Assembly: GCA_019188255.1 (NCBI GenBank)
Contig: JAETXT010000002.1
Coordinates: 5,270,001 to 5,334,000 of the forward strand
Reading direction: 5' to 3'
From: Verticillium longisporum
Lineage: Eukaryota; Ascomycota; Sordariomycetes; Glomerellales; Plectosphaerellaceae
DNA: 64,000 nt
Position numbers and translations under genes: made by a program. How positions within the stretch are numbered: position 1 is the first letter of the stretch; the number at the start of each line of letters is the position of its first letter. Shown here piece by piece: positions 42,753 through 54,425 of this stretch. The notes under the pieces are model-generated. The model was not told the DNA's origin and did no database searches. It saw only the letters and a program-made list of their open reading frames with translations.

Positions 42753-44610
42753 TGGAAGGGTTTGTTTCGAACAACACGCACGACTGTGGGGACGAGGGTT
42801 CTTTGTTTTTTTGGGAAGAAAGTTCACGGTTGCGTCCGCACCACGCCCTCTGGCTATGGGCGATGGGCTATTTGACGACCTTCAGCGAAGGCGGGAGTTT
42901 GAGGCGTTGAACATGTAGCGAATGTTTCCTGACGGCGAGCGGTCGGTTCGCCCTCCAGTGACGGGGCCATGTATAAATTACAACTTTTCAACCGTCGAAT
43001 TGAAATACGCAGCCAATGAGTGCCGCGAAGGGGTCTGTACTTTTCGCAATGCCCTCTTGCGAGAGGTGGGCTTGATTGACAATGCAGGTCAAGGCCTGAA
43101 GTGAAGGCGACGAGGAGGTGCCCCTTAGGAACCTACAACTGGGAGGCGTCCATCTGGCCAGCCTACTAGGCTGACTACATGCCCCATCTGGCCACAGCCA
43201 ACGACGCAATCGGTCGATCAGGGGCTTCCCTGCCACCACGTCAAGATGATCAATCACATTTTCTTGTGCACAGTTTGCTGCAAGTCTTGCTGCAAGAAAT
43301 GATGAAGATTGGACTCCATGTCGAATGACACGGAACATTCTGATTTCGGGGTCATCAGTCAAGCTTGGCCATGCAACGGCAGAGGAAATTATTGACAATG
43401 GCAGCATGCGCAGCAGCAGGCCAATTCGTGGATTGTAGGGCCATCAATTCACAGACGTAGAAAACGCATTAAGGAGCACATGTATCGCTGCAGGCTTGAG
43501 CACCATCGGCCTCTGTTCAATACAAGGCATTGTTGCTACCTGACGAGAATGTGAGGCCTCTGTCTCGCAGGTAGGTTGCTAGTGCGTCAGCCTGACCTTC
43601 AGGAGGGCGCATTCCACTGAGCCATAGGTACCTACCTACCTGCTTGAAAGTGCGACCCCTTGGGGGCCAACCGGGGCTAGGCGGGCTGCTGTCACTTGTA
43701 GCTGCCTGGAATGACCCGCCCAAGGGTGCTCGCAGGTGATATGTATTCACTAACCATCCACCAGCTCGATGCCGTCAGTGGCCTGAGGTGCAATAGCACC
43801 ACCTCTTGCTTGCTCCAGGCCCAGGCCTTTAGCAAACCACAGGGATGAGCCGCCTAACTAGACATGACTTGGCTGACACTCCAAAACATCCACTCCCTTA
43901 GGTCGGTACCTCACGGTTCGGTTCGTACCTGACCCGTCCACCAATATCAACCCAATCTGAGCCATACAAGGTGCTCACGAAGTTCTTCCTCTCCAGCAAG
44001 TGGTCGAATGGTCCTCCAACATTACGCGACCGCGTAACACAAGAGAGCGTTTCGCGCATCAGATACTGACCCTCCAGATTCTGACGCTTGCGCTAAGGAT
44101 TCCGCTTCGCGGCAGACCTGCCTGCGCTGCTGCAGTGTTGCTGCTGGGTCGATTGAGTCTTGGGCTAGGAGGTCTCGAGGTCTCGACTTTACCGCCCGAA
44201 ATACACACACACGCACACATACATGTCGCACGCTACCGCGACTTTCAAGATTGGAACGACGCCCACACGACTGGCATGCGGTGAAACCGGGAATGTGAAC
44301 TGTGCCGTCCCCAATCTCTCTTTTGCGCATGACGCCCCTACCCTTTAGTACCGACCTCACCTCCTCCCTCGAACCCCGCCCTACCGATCCCTACGACAGC
44401 TACGACCGGACGAGGCCTACGCGAACTACGATCAAGAAAACGACGACGATACTGACCCGACAACTGACACGACCCTCACCGACTCGAACCTGAAACAAAC
44501 GAACACGCACCGAGTTGAGAACGTCAGAACCAGCCCTCAAAAGTTGTCGAATCCTCTGAATCGGCTAACCGACTTGGCGAGGGTCTGCCTTGCCCACCAA
44601 TACTTTGGCC
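42753..44610. other. 1.9-kb intergenic region with AGGT/ACCT repeat
   Basis: No conserved gene was recognised. A 139-codon minus ORF (43407-42988) has no family features. AGGTACCTACCTACCT lies at 43626-43641. The 3' UTR of the unknown protein and the long leader and promoter of SepH are expected here. Confidence 0.45.
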
Positions 44611-47600
44611 ATGCCCACACCGCTGCCGCCCTCGTCTGCTGAGCGTCAGTACCACGTCAATGGCAGGGCGGCCGTGGTGGCAACCCGAGAGAGGGGCTCA
44701 AGCACCCCGCGGAAGGAAAGGCAGGGACAACGGGAGAGCTCCGCCTTGCAAGACCCAGGCCTGAAGGATTACGTGCGTATACCTTGAGCATCCAGTTTGG
44801 GGGACAAGGACTGTCTCTTTGTTCTGCGAGGTGACCCTCGAGGTGGCTATGGCGGCTGACCAGCATTATGATCCAGCGTTTGGGCGAATGCCTAGGCAAG
44901 GGAGCCTTTGGATCTGTTTACAAAGCGTTCAATTGGGGCACAGGCGAGGCTGTGGCTGTCAAGCAGATCAAACTCGCAGACCTCCCCAAGAGCGAACTCC
45001 GCATGATCGAGGTTCGTCGACATTGTCCGCTTCCCGTACTTGACATGTGATGCTGACCCTTCGCCAGTCCGAGATCGACTTGCTTAAGAACCTTCATGTG
45101 AGTGCGCGCTCTTCCGACATTCGCGGGCGCAACCTCTGACCTTATAATCAGCACGACAACATTGTCAAGTACCTCGGGTTCGTCAAGTCGGTTGACTGCC
45201 TAACATCGTGCTAGAATACTGTGAAAATGGTTCCCTTCACTCAATATGCAAGGCATATGGAAAGTTTCCCGAGAACCTCGTTGGTGTTTACATGACCCAA
45301 GTCCTTCAAGGTCTTCAGTACCTTCACGATCAGGGTGTCATTCACAGAGATATCAAAGGCGCAAATATCCTAACAACCAAGGATGGGACTGTCAAGCTTG
45401 CAGATTTCGGTGTTTCGACAAGCACGTTGGCGAATGGTCAGGACAAAGAAGCACAGGTCGTTGGGACACCATATTGGATGGCCCCTGAGATCATCCAACT
45501 ATCTGGAGCCAGTCCAGCGTCCGATATTTGGAGTGTAGGCAGCACCGTCATCGAGCTGCTTCAAGGGAAGCCGCCCTATCACAACCTAGCTGCCATGCCG
45601 GCATTATTTGCTATCGTCAACGACGACCACCCGCCATTGCCTGAAGGAATCTCTCCTGTACGTTATTTCGATTCGCCTCATCTACATCGCTTACTGATCG
45701 CTTCCAGGCTTCAAGAGACTTTTTGATGCAATGCTTCCAGAAGGACCCAAATTTGAGAGTAACAGCTCGAAAGCTTCTTAAGCATCCATGGATCGTAGGA
45801 TGCCGCAGAAGTGACGCGCCTGTTTCAAAAACGCCCTCAAATTTCAACCAGGCTGTCGAAGAGGTCAAGCAATGGAACAAGGCACTCAAGTCCTCGGAGA
45901 GCTCTCTGCGAGCATCTACTGGTTCTGATGGTGGCGTGGTAGGCTTTTCTGGCCAACCCTCATCAAGATTCAATGCAGGTGAACCACAGCGACCTGGCTT
46001 GACGAACCCGGCGAGGGGTCCGTTGTCTTTAGCGAAACCCAGGCCGACTGCTGAAGCATTCAGATCGCCCGAGCTAGCCGGTGAGGCCCTACCCACTAAC
46101 CTGAAACCCCGCAGCTCCAGCCGTTCACTGACGTTGCCCAGATGACGACAATTGGGATAATGACTTTGCCACAGCAATCTCCCCAACCGCGTTGCAACTA
46201 CCTCATTTGAAGCCACAGGATAATTTTGGCGGTCTCCTGTCTGCTGACCGGCTTAAAGCCTTTGCTTCAACAGTGGACAATCGGAACGATTCAGGGAGCT
46301 ACGATGACGATTTTGAGGGGGAGCTGATGACCATCAAAGGGCCACATCAATTCATGGATGCTGATTCCCAGGAGAAAACAATTCGTCCCCTACCGCGGAA
46401 GAGGAGCGACAAGCTTCCAGATCCGACGAAGCAGCCTTCACCAAGGAAATCGAGTCCTCGAAAGCATGGCCGTAAACCATCCCAGGCCAAATCGTCCGGC
46501 AAGCCACAGTTGGGTAACAGTAGGTTTGAGCTTCCGTCACGACCTGATTTGATGTACCGTGAACAATCGGTGGAAGACTACTCAGACCTGTTTTTCGACA
46601 ACGACAACGTATTCAACCAGAGGGTCGACCCGTTTGCGAAGAAGGTGTGTAGCCCGCTTGTGGATCCATCCAGTATCCCTCGCGTACGAGTTATTCACAC
46701 AAATGACCAGGGCGACGCTCCACAGCTTTTCCACCCGTCTGATCTCACGTGCCTGCCTCGCACTTCAGAACCACCTGACGGTGGCAGCATGCGAAGGAAG
46801 ATCCCCTCGCGTCCGTCAGTCCTTCCTGACCGGCCGATGCGCAGGACGAGGTCGTCCATCGAGATCCAAAAGTTTGCCGAGAATGAAGGTGACGAGGATT
46901 TCTCTGACATCTTTGGCCTCGAAGATCAGTTGACGGAGAAGGACGAGAGCGACCGCGGATCCGAGGATGGCGGCCTGATGCTGTTGTCCAAGCTTTCCAA
47001 CAACTCCTGGCTCGGCGATGATGAGGATGAGGACGATCCCTTTGCATTCATGGATCCTGGTTGGGATGAGATGGATCTTGAGGCGAACATTGCTCGCGAC
47101 CGGCATGCACGATTGGCAGAGAAAGTCGAGGAGCTCGTGCGGTCGCTCAAAACGACAGAGGGTGAAGAGAAGCTACTCGTTTTGTCCGAGGATCTGGTAA
47201 GCAAAGTGTCAAACGTGTGCCCAATCGGAGATCAGTGCATTGACAATTGTAGCTCGCATTACTCTGGGAGAACAGTGAGGTCAAGGATCTGATCATCAGC
47301 GCTCATGGTTTGCTTCCTATCTTGGAAATATTGGAGCCGTGCACCGTAAAAAGCAGGCAACACATGATTCTGCAGTTACTCAAAGTGGTGAACGCTGTAT
47401 GTCGTTTCTCACCCAATTTGTGTATTGATGCTGACCCTCTCAGATTATCCTGGAGGATGTTGAGATCCAGGAGAACCTCTGCTTCGTCGGTGGTATTCCA
47501 ATCATAACCAAGTTCGCCGCGCGGCAATACTCAAACGAGATTCGAGTTGAGGCGGCCGCATTTGTCCGGCAGATGTATCAGACCTCGACACTGACGCTAC

Positions 47601-49452
47601 AGATGTTTGTAAGCGCTGGCGGTTTGAATGTACTGGTGGAGTTCCTTGACGAGGACTACGATGATGCGAAGGACCTCGTTCTCATTGGTGTCAATGGCAT
47701 CTGGAACGTTTTCGAGCTCCAAGGGCCCACACCCAAGAACGACTTCTGCAGGATCTTCTCAAGGAGCAAGATCTTGTATCCCCTTGCCCTGGTCCTTCAC
47801 CGGGTGCACGATGAGGAGGGCGAGAATGATCTGTCGGCGCTGGTTGAAGGCCGGACCGTCAACATATTCTACCTCTTTTGCCAAGCGGAAAAGTACGTTA
47901 AGGAGGTGGTGGCCGACCGACAGGTTCTCAAGAGTACGTTTTGTCACTCAACACGGATTTGATCTGCGGACTAACTGGCTCAGGCGTCCTGAAGGATCTG
48001 CGACGGATGACCCCTATCCATCAGATCACCATGCTCAAGTTCATCAAAAACCTATCCATGTTGACGACAACCTTGGAGTCGCTCCACTCTGCCGACGCGA
48101 TTGAGTTCCTCATTGACCTGCTGAGCTACACCATGAAGAGAGGGCAGGAGCATTTCCGCGAAACATCAAATCAGGTCCTCAACACAATGTTCAACCTCTG
48201 CCGCCTCAACAAGGAGAGGCAGGTTGATGCCGCCGTCGGGGGCATCATTCCCTTGCTCATGCGGATTATGCAAACCGATAGGCCCCCGAAAGAATTTGCG
48301 TTGCCCATTCTGTGCGATATGGCTCATTCCGGCAGCAAGGGCCGAAGGTACCTGTGGCAAAACAAGGGCCTCGACTTCTATGTCTCGCTGCTGGCCGATC
48401 AGTACTGGCAAGTCACTGCTCTGGACGCCATCTTTGTATGGCTGCAAGAGGAGACGGCAAAGGTGGAGAGCCACCTCCTTGACGGCAAGTTTACCAACGC
48501 CATTGTCGCCTGTTTCGACACAAACAAGATCAATACGTTTGATTCGAACCTGCTGGAGCCTCTCCTGAAGCTCTTGCGCTTGAGTCCCGCCATATGCGGT
48601 TCGCTGGCGAAGCCGGAGATGTTCGCTGGTATCGGTCAGAGGCTTGGCCACAAGAAGGCTGTGGTGCGCCTGAACCTGTTGCGTCTCGTACGAAACATTA
48701 TGGATACGTGCGAGATGGATGCAATGGGGACCGGCAATGGCAGCAGCAGCCTCAACAGCAGACAAGTGCAGTCTCTGGTGGGTGCCATTCAGACCTTGGC
48801 AGACAAGGACTCGGCTGTCTTGGTTCGCAACCTTGCTTCAGAGCTGGTCAGGTCGCACGTCGAAGGTGATACGTACGAGGGCATACCTCCCGAACGCAAA
48901 GGCTCCGCAGGGTCGATAGCTTCGCGCCGCTCCGGATCTGGTCTCAGGCGGACCTCTTCCTACACGCCCCCTGGCCTCCACTCTGCCGTCTCGATGCCCC
49001 CGACGCCGACATCATCGAGCCATTCCCGCCACCGAACGTCCCACCATCCCTCCCTGTCCGGCAACGCTTATATTGAAGTTGCTGCAAGCCCACGTCGGAC
49101 CCCGGTGACAGGAACACAGGAGCGCGAGTCGATTCTCTACAGGCCCCGCAGCCGGGACGGTGCAACTGCGATACCCAGACGAGTTAGTGGCGATATGTCA
49201 TCGGGTACACCCACCGGCTCAGCCTCGAAGAGCCGTCTGCCCCGGACGTCAACGAGCTTTACGCGACCCAACAGCCTCTCAGCGCAATCGCCAGTGGTAC
49301 GATCAGACAGCAACAACTCGAATAAGGAAAACTATAGTAGGAACGCCTCGGCGGTGTCAGCGCCTGCTTCGACACCGGCACCCGCGTCCAGCAGCTCAGC
49401 TGGCAAGAGACGTAACAGGGCTCCCAGCTCTGACATGAAGTGGTCTTCATAA
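44611..49452 (+). CDS. sepH: Septation initiation network protein kinase SepH/Cdc7, with a -1 frameshift
   Basis: Nine exons: 44611-44772, 44877-45011, 45068-45097, 45152-45657, 45708-46080, 46142-47196, 47253-47396, 47444-47933, 47984-49452. The product is about 1454 residues if one missing base is allowed. The N-terminal kinase domain starts [21 protein letters not shown] and shows [34 protein letters not shown] and [20 protein letters not shown]. It is Ste20/MAPKKK-like, as in S. pombe Cdc7 and A. nidulans SepH, which act at spindle pole bodies to trigger septation. The middle is acidic and disordered; residues after about 700 are armadillo-like helices ([34 protein letters not shown]); the tail is Ser-rich. 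At 45200-45205 the frame slips by one base: GFVKSVDCL continues as [10 protein letters not shown] only if one base is added. Confidence 0.92.
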
Positions 49453-50142
49453 ATCAACAAAGCACCAATTCATACTCCAACAAGCGGATCAGTTTTTCCT
49501 TGCGTCTGAATTCTCAGCATCCACTCATGAGTGACAGGAAGGTGGGGTTAGTTTGATTTTTGTCTTTGTTTTGGTTTTTTTTTGCAAAGGGAGTGGGCAT
49601 ACAAGTCTCGGTTCATGTATGTAGGTTTGGCACACAGCGTTGATTTCTGGTCGGTAAACCTCCATGGCAAGGATCAGTCGGCATTAGAGGAAACCCAAAG
49701 GGAAGCGAAGACGAGGGCAGTGGGGAGTGAGTCGCTCGAGCTCTGCATGCCATGTTGGCAAGCTGGCACCCAGGACTTGGGCAGAGCACGAACATGCACA
49801 CACATACAAACATAAAAGCAACTGACTGTTCTGGTTTTGTCGCATATTCCCATCCCCTTCTTCTCATATTTTGTTTGGCTCGTGGTTCGTCGTGGACACC
49901 TTTGTTGCGCATCGCCCGCCGGTCAGGTGCTGGGCGGCGAAGGAAAGGTTAGAGGTACATATAGCAAGCAATTGCACAAGTCTGACTGATGGCGCTGAAG
50001 CGCTGATAAGAAATTACGCCTGGGGAGGTCCCTCCTGTATTTTGTGGCAATTGCCAGTCTACTTCCCTCTTTTCCATTTGCCCTGGCACCCGCTAAGATC
50101 CTCCCTCGTGCCTGGTCGTCAGATGCGGCATGCGGCCGGTGC
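49453..50142. other. Convergent intergenic region
   Basis: This is the 3' flank between SepH (+) and translin (-), with several T runs (for example 49573-49582). No conserved ORF was seen. Confidence 0.5.
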
Positions 50143-51067
50143 TCAACTTGGCACGGAAGCAGCCTCTTCGGGCTTCTTCACGAGCCCGCGCAAGCTTAGG
50201 TCATAGACGACGTCCTCGACACGCTGGACGTGATACTTGACGCCGTCGACGCGCTTACGTAGAAGGTCATTTTTGAGGTTGAGGACCTGGAAACCGGCGA
50301 AAATGTCCTTGACAAAGGCGGCGATGCGGATGAAGAGGGCCGGGTCGCCGAGGGTGACGGCGTTGGTGGCGAGACGGCTGAGTTCCTGAGTCAGATCGAT
50401 GAGGGCGAAGAGGTACTCCTCGATGGTGAGGTGGAAGGCGTCGCGGTCCTTGAGGTTGACGGGGACTGATGGGGCGGCGTCAGTTGATCACAGCGGCGAC
50501 TTGAGGGGGTTCAGATTCGATAAGGGGTGGCTCACTCTTGAAAATCTCGCCGACTTCCTCGATGGTGATGAGGCGACCCAGCTCGGCGGGCTTGGAGGCG
50601 GTGCCGAGGCCACCGAGCCAACCGGTCAGGAGGACGGTGAAGACGGAGCTCTGAACGGCACGGTTCCACTTCTGGTTGTACCTGCATAGTCGGAGAGTCA
50701 GTTCGGTTGTAGGTGAGGCGCGGTAGCTGGGGGAGAGAAGAAGGTGGGGGAAAGGTGCTGCTCACTTGTAGTAAGGGTGCTGGGAAGCCGTTTCGTTCAG
50801 CTCGGCGACAGCAGTTATCTCGTCCTGAATACCGGCCTCGACCTGCGAGAGGAAGGAAGCAGCGTACTGGGCACGCGGCGTGGCGTGCACGCGGGACAGT
50901 AGGCCCTGGACGAGGGCGTTGGCGCGGTCGAGTCGCTGGACAATCTGCGTGAGGTCGTCGCGGACCTGCTGGTCCTCGTCGATGCGTGCCTTGAGATGGT
51001 CGAAGATTTTCGGATCAAGAAGGCGTGTTGCCGGCGCGGGCTCGGCCATCTTGGTGTCGCTGTCCAT
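50143..51067 (-). CDS. Translin family nucleic-acid-binding protein
   Basis: Three exons (51067-50766, 50681-50536, 50465-50143) give 256 residues. Translin hallmarks are LLDPKIFDHLKARIDEDQQV near the N-terminus, LTQIVQRLDRANALVQGLLS, YKYNQKWNRAVQSSVF, then LTGWLGGLGT, VNLKDRDAFHLTIEEYLFAL and DLTQELSRLATNAVTLGDPA, ending GVKYHVQRVEDVVYDLSLRG. The protein is all-helical, forms octamers and, with TRAX, makes the C3PO endoribonuclease that cleaves small RNA passenger strands and tRNA 5' leaders in Neurospora. An upstream ORF extension exists, but MDSDTKMAEPA is the natural start. No TRAX gene lies in the window. Confidence 0.95.
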
Positions 51068-53087
51068 GGTCGCTGATTTCAATGGTGAAGGTGACGACGG
51101 CCGGGTGGAGCCTGAGACGTGAGATCGGTGGATGAAGGTTGAAGTTGGAGACGACTGGCAAAAGGGCACAATTCAGAGCGGTGTGGCCACTCACATTCGA
51201 GTCGCTGTTACAGAGCAGCCCTTGCTACGGGGGAGAAAGGCGACATTTCAATTTGGCATTCGTTTTTAACTCATATTCTCGCAAACATTCTCGGTCCTGT
51301 AATTTTTGCTGGTCTTTGCATGAGTTGACGCCTCTCCTTAAATCAGCATTTTAGTGAGGGGGGGGGGGGCCCGCAACCTCGCGATGGCATATCCAGTTTA
51401 CCTCTACCGAATGAGACCAAACCACGACTTTGAACATGATCATGGTCGATGATCGATTCGTATGTGACGAGCTTGGGGTCGGGGAGCGGGTCGTCACAAC
51501 GTCACACATCATCCAAGTGACACGAAATGATTCTGTCTATCGTCTGCATGGACTCGCACCTTCTCCACAGCCTGGGCAAGCCAGAACAGCGATGAAGATA
51601 CCACAAGCTTCTTTCGCATCACCTGGAGGCAGTGAAATACCAGGGACGCAGTGGAGGGTCTCATGTGCATGCATGCACAGAGGAAACCCACCAAGAACTC
51701 AAAAAATAGCGAACGGAGCTGCCTTCCCATGGAAGGCTCTCGGCGATCAAGCTGAGAAGAACAGATACTACACACTGATCTATCGAGAATTGTCAGCAAA
51801 GCTCCCGAGACGGCTTGGAGTTGCGAGGGAAAGACATACCAAAGCCACGAGGCAAAGAAAGCTAAGGAGAGAAGAGGGAAACATGACAGAAAGTGGGAAA
51901 TTTCAAGGAATTTATAAAAGTTTTGCGACTGGTGCAAGAATTGCGATCAGCTAGACAGTGGTAGAACTCGGCCAGTAGGAAGAGACAGAAAAGAACGCCA
52001 GGCATCGCTACGCAGTCGTCAATGTTTCGACGGTGGTATGTGATAGGCTTCCAGCAAGGTGCTTCTGCCTGCTTGGTGATTTGGCCTCAGTGCAGTTCAA
52101 GTGGTCAGTTGGACAAGGATAACCAGGCAACGATATTGGACCTTGGAACACCTGTGAAGTAGTAAGTGATGGCTTCATATCAGAGTGAGTCCTCAATCCC
52201 AGGCGAGTCCTCATCTTGCTGGCGGCACAGCAGATGATACCGCCCAAAGGCACCCAATGTTTGTCCTAGAGATGGAGCCATTCTCTCGTACCAGGAAGGG
52301 TATAAGAATTTCAAACGCAATGCTCCTAATACAGTCGTATGGCTGACCATCTAACGGCACAATTCATGCGCTTCGGAAAGCTGCGAGCATAAACACTATC
52401 GCCAATGAGCCAGCCAAGTCGTCTGGTCTGTAAGCTGCAGATCTGATCCCGGGAACCCAAGAACTGAGAAGGAACATGGTGAATATTCGTCTCTAGTAAG
52501 CAAATGTGGCTCCATACTTGGGCTTATTGGATCAATCGGTGTGTCGTATCTTCTGGATATGGACCTCCAATGACCGTGGGCCACCTCAGGCTTACTGGAA
52601 TGCATCTGCATGACCACGGACTGCTGCATACAGTAGAATATCATTCAACAATGGATAAAAAAAATAGCAACACGACAAGCTTCAACTTCGGGCAGCCTAG
52701 TGATTATGACCTAACGACATCATAAGCTTCGGTGATGATGCCAGACGCGAGGGGTTTAGAGAGGGATCCAAGAGGATTGGTCGCTTAGGCAAGCGATTTC
52801 CTTTTTGTTTTTTCTCCATCTTGCATTTCCTCTCGGCAGATCTATGGGAAAGAAGCCGAGATCCTCAGCTCCCTCCATCTCTGTGTCCTGTATTGATATC
52901 CAAATGTTGCCTATTGTAGGCTGCGTGGTCGGTGTGCTGACTGACTGAGGTCCCTCGTATTCGGGATGAGATCTGGTGACGAGTGTGTAGTAGGAGGGGC
53001 ATGTATCCAAATGGCGGGCTACTGACGTCAGTCACTAGCGGAGCTTTTGCAACTCAGTGCTTATCTAGGTAGGTACCTACAGGTATG
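51068..53087. other. 2-kb gene-free region upstream of translin
   Basis: No conserved protein is recognisable on either strand; the ORFs present are short and low in complexity. It includes a run of 12 G (51358-51369) and, at its right end, CTAGGTAGGTACCTAC (53065-53080) directly before the transposon target site. Confidence 0.5.
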
Positions 53088-53093
53088 GGATAA

Positions 53094-53226
53094 CGAGGAC
53101 GGTTATTTGTTCGGCCCCTGTTAGCCATTTGCTCTGCCGATAAGGGAAAAGCCATAAACATAGCTCTACCACCAAAATCAGCTGTGGCGTCGATGTACAT
53201 ATTCTTTTCTCTTGTATACTTGAGTC
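53094..53226 (+). repeat. Left terminal inverted repeat arm
   Basis: 133 bp, complementary to the right arm. It holds one copy of the short GGCTTTTCCCTTATCGG-like unit (read on the minus strand), whereas the right arm holds two. Confidence 0.85.
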
Positions 53227-53509
53227 ACTCGATAGAATAGCGAAGTAGGCGAGTCGCTTGGCGGCCCTGTTGTAGCTAGTGCTAACTTCTTCGCGTTACA
53301 AACTAGGATATCGGAAAGACTGCGGTAAATACTGAATTGGGCTCAATTAGAGGCTATTCAGAACCCTCCCTATTGCTGGCGATAGCTGCTGTAGTCTCTA
53401 GAGGCCCCCGGAGTAAATGGCCCGGGCTATTCGCCCTAGAACTGCTATTACGTCTGCTAATTAAGTAGAGGCTAGAACTGCGCTGGTTTTTGGCCTGAAT
53501 TCATTAGAC

Positions 53510-53664
53510 GACTCGAGTATATAAGAGAAAAGAATAGGTACATCGACGCTATAGCTAATTTTGGTAGTGGAGCTATGTTTGTGGCCTTGCCCTTATCGGT
53601 TGTGGCTTTGCCCCTGTCGGGCAGAGCAAATAGCTAATAAGGGCCGAACAAATAACCGTCCTCG
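53510..53664 (-). repeat. Right terminal inverted repeat arm
   Basis: 155 bp, longer than the left arm by about 22 bp because of a tandem copy (GTGGCCTTGCCCTTATCGG then GTGGCTTTGCCCCTGTCGG). Remaining differences from the left arm are mostly C/T and G/A. Confidence 0.85.
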
Positions 53665-53670
53665 GGATAA

Positions 53671-54425
53671 TACACCCAGCTGATCTTAGTCTGGCTAGCG
53701 AACTTTACAGGCAAAACGCAAGACGGCGAAGCACGTGAGTCTCCCTTGTGACATCCAGAGGCAACCCTGGGTCACTTCGCACAATATGCACCTCTCGTTT
53801 AAGAACCTTAACGCTCAGAGCGGATATGTACCTTTCCGGACATTGGGTTCCTAGGCGGGCGCATCTGAGATGCCTCGCATGCCAGAAGCGGGGGCTGATT
53901 GGTGCATCTGTTAAACGAATCGTGCATGAGACCCGCTCCGTGGGAAGGGCTCAGGGGCTCGGCCGGGCGCTAGCTTGTCTGCAGGTACCTAAGCTTTGTA
54001 TGCGGCTTGTGTTGCGCCGGGAGGTACCATTCCCCCGGATGGTCATTTCATTCTAAATGTCAACAAAATTTTACCATGTTGATCCACCACCAGTCTTGCT
54101 GTGAATGTCATCGTGGCACCAGTCGCGCCTCTATGCTCCAGCTCCAGCGCGCCCCCTCCTTTGCCACTTTCTTCGAAGCAAAGACAAAAAAAAAGTTTGA
54201 CGTGGCTCGCGTCCACTTCCTGCTCGGTACTTGCGGACTCCGTTACACGACGTAGCGGCCTTTTACACTCCTTAGCAGGGCCTGGTCCTGTCTCATCCCC
54301 TGCTCCTGGTCTCTTTCCCCAGTGCTGTACCTTTCTGGACCCAGAAAACCACGACACCGCTCTGGATACTACACGAGCCTTGCATACACACCCCTCAACA
54401 CCCCCTCTGTTATAAAGTCGCCAAC
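53671..54425. promoter_or_regulatory. Upstream region of Erg4
   Basis: 755 bp between the transposon and Erg4, with a pyrimidine-rich leader close to the start. No conserved ORF was seen. I found no clear match to a sterol-response element by eye. Confidence 0.45.

Larger units (their letters stand above)
53094..53664. mobile_element. 571-bp non-autonomous DNA transposon with long terminal inverted repeats
   Basis: The element begins CGAGGACGGTTATTTG and ends with its reverse complement CAAATAACCGTCCTCG. The left arm (53094-53226) matches the reverse complement of the right arm (53510-53664) over essentially its whole length, with shared blocks such as TATTTGTTCGGCCC, ATTTGCTCTGCC and GCGTCGATGTAC. 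The direct repeat GGATAA flanks both ends (53088-53093 and 53665-53670), a 6-bp target-site duplication (7 bp if the shared G is counted). The 283-bp interior has no transposase, so it is MITE-like or a deletion derivative. Long arms recall Mutator-like elements, but those make 8-11-bp duplications, so the superfamily is unresolved. Its site is the gene-free gap between translin and Erg4. Confidence 0.88.

Noticed and set aside
42988..43407. 139-codon minus ORF with some hydrophobic N-terminal sequence
   Set aside because: No recognisable family and no splice or promoter support.
51430..51954. 174-codon plus ORF upstream of translin
   Set aside because: Low-complexity, no family similarity, lies in a gene-free region next to a transposon.
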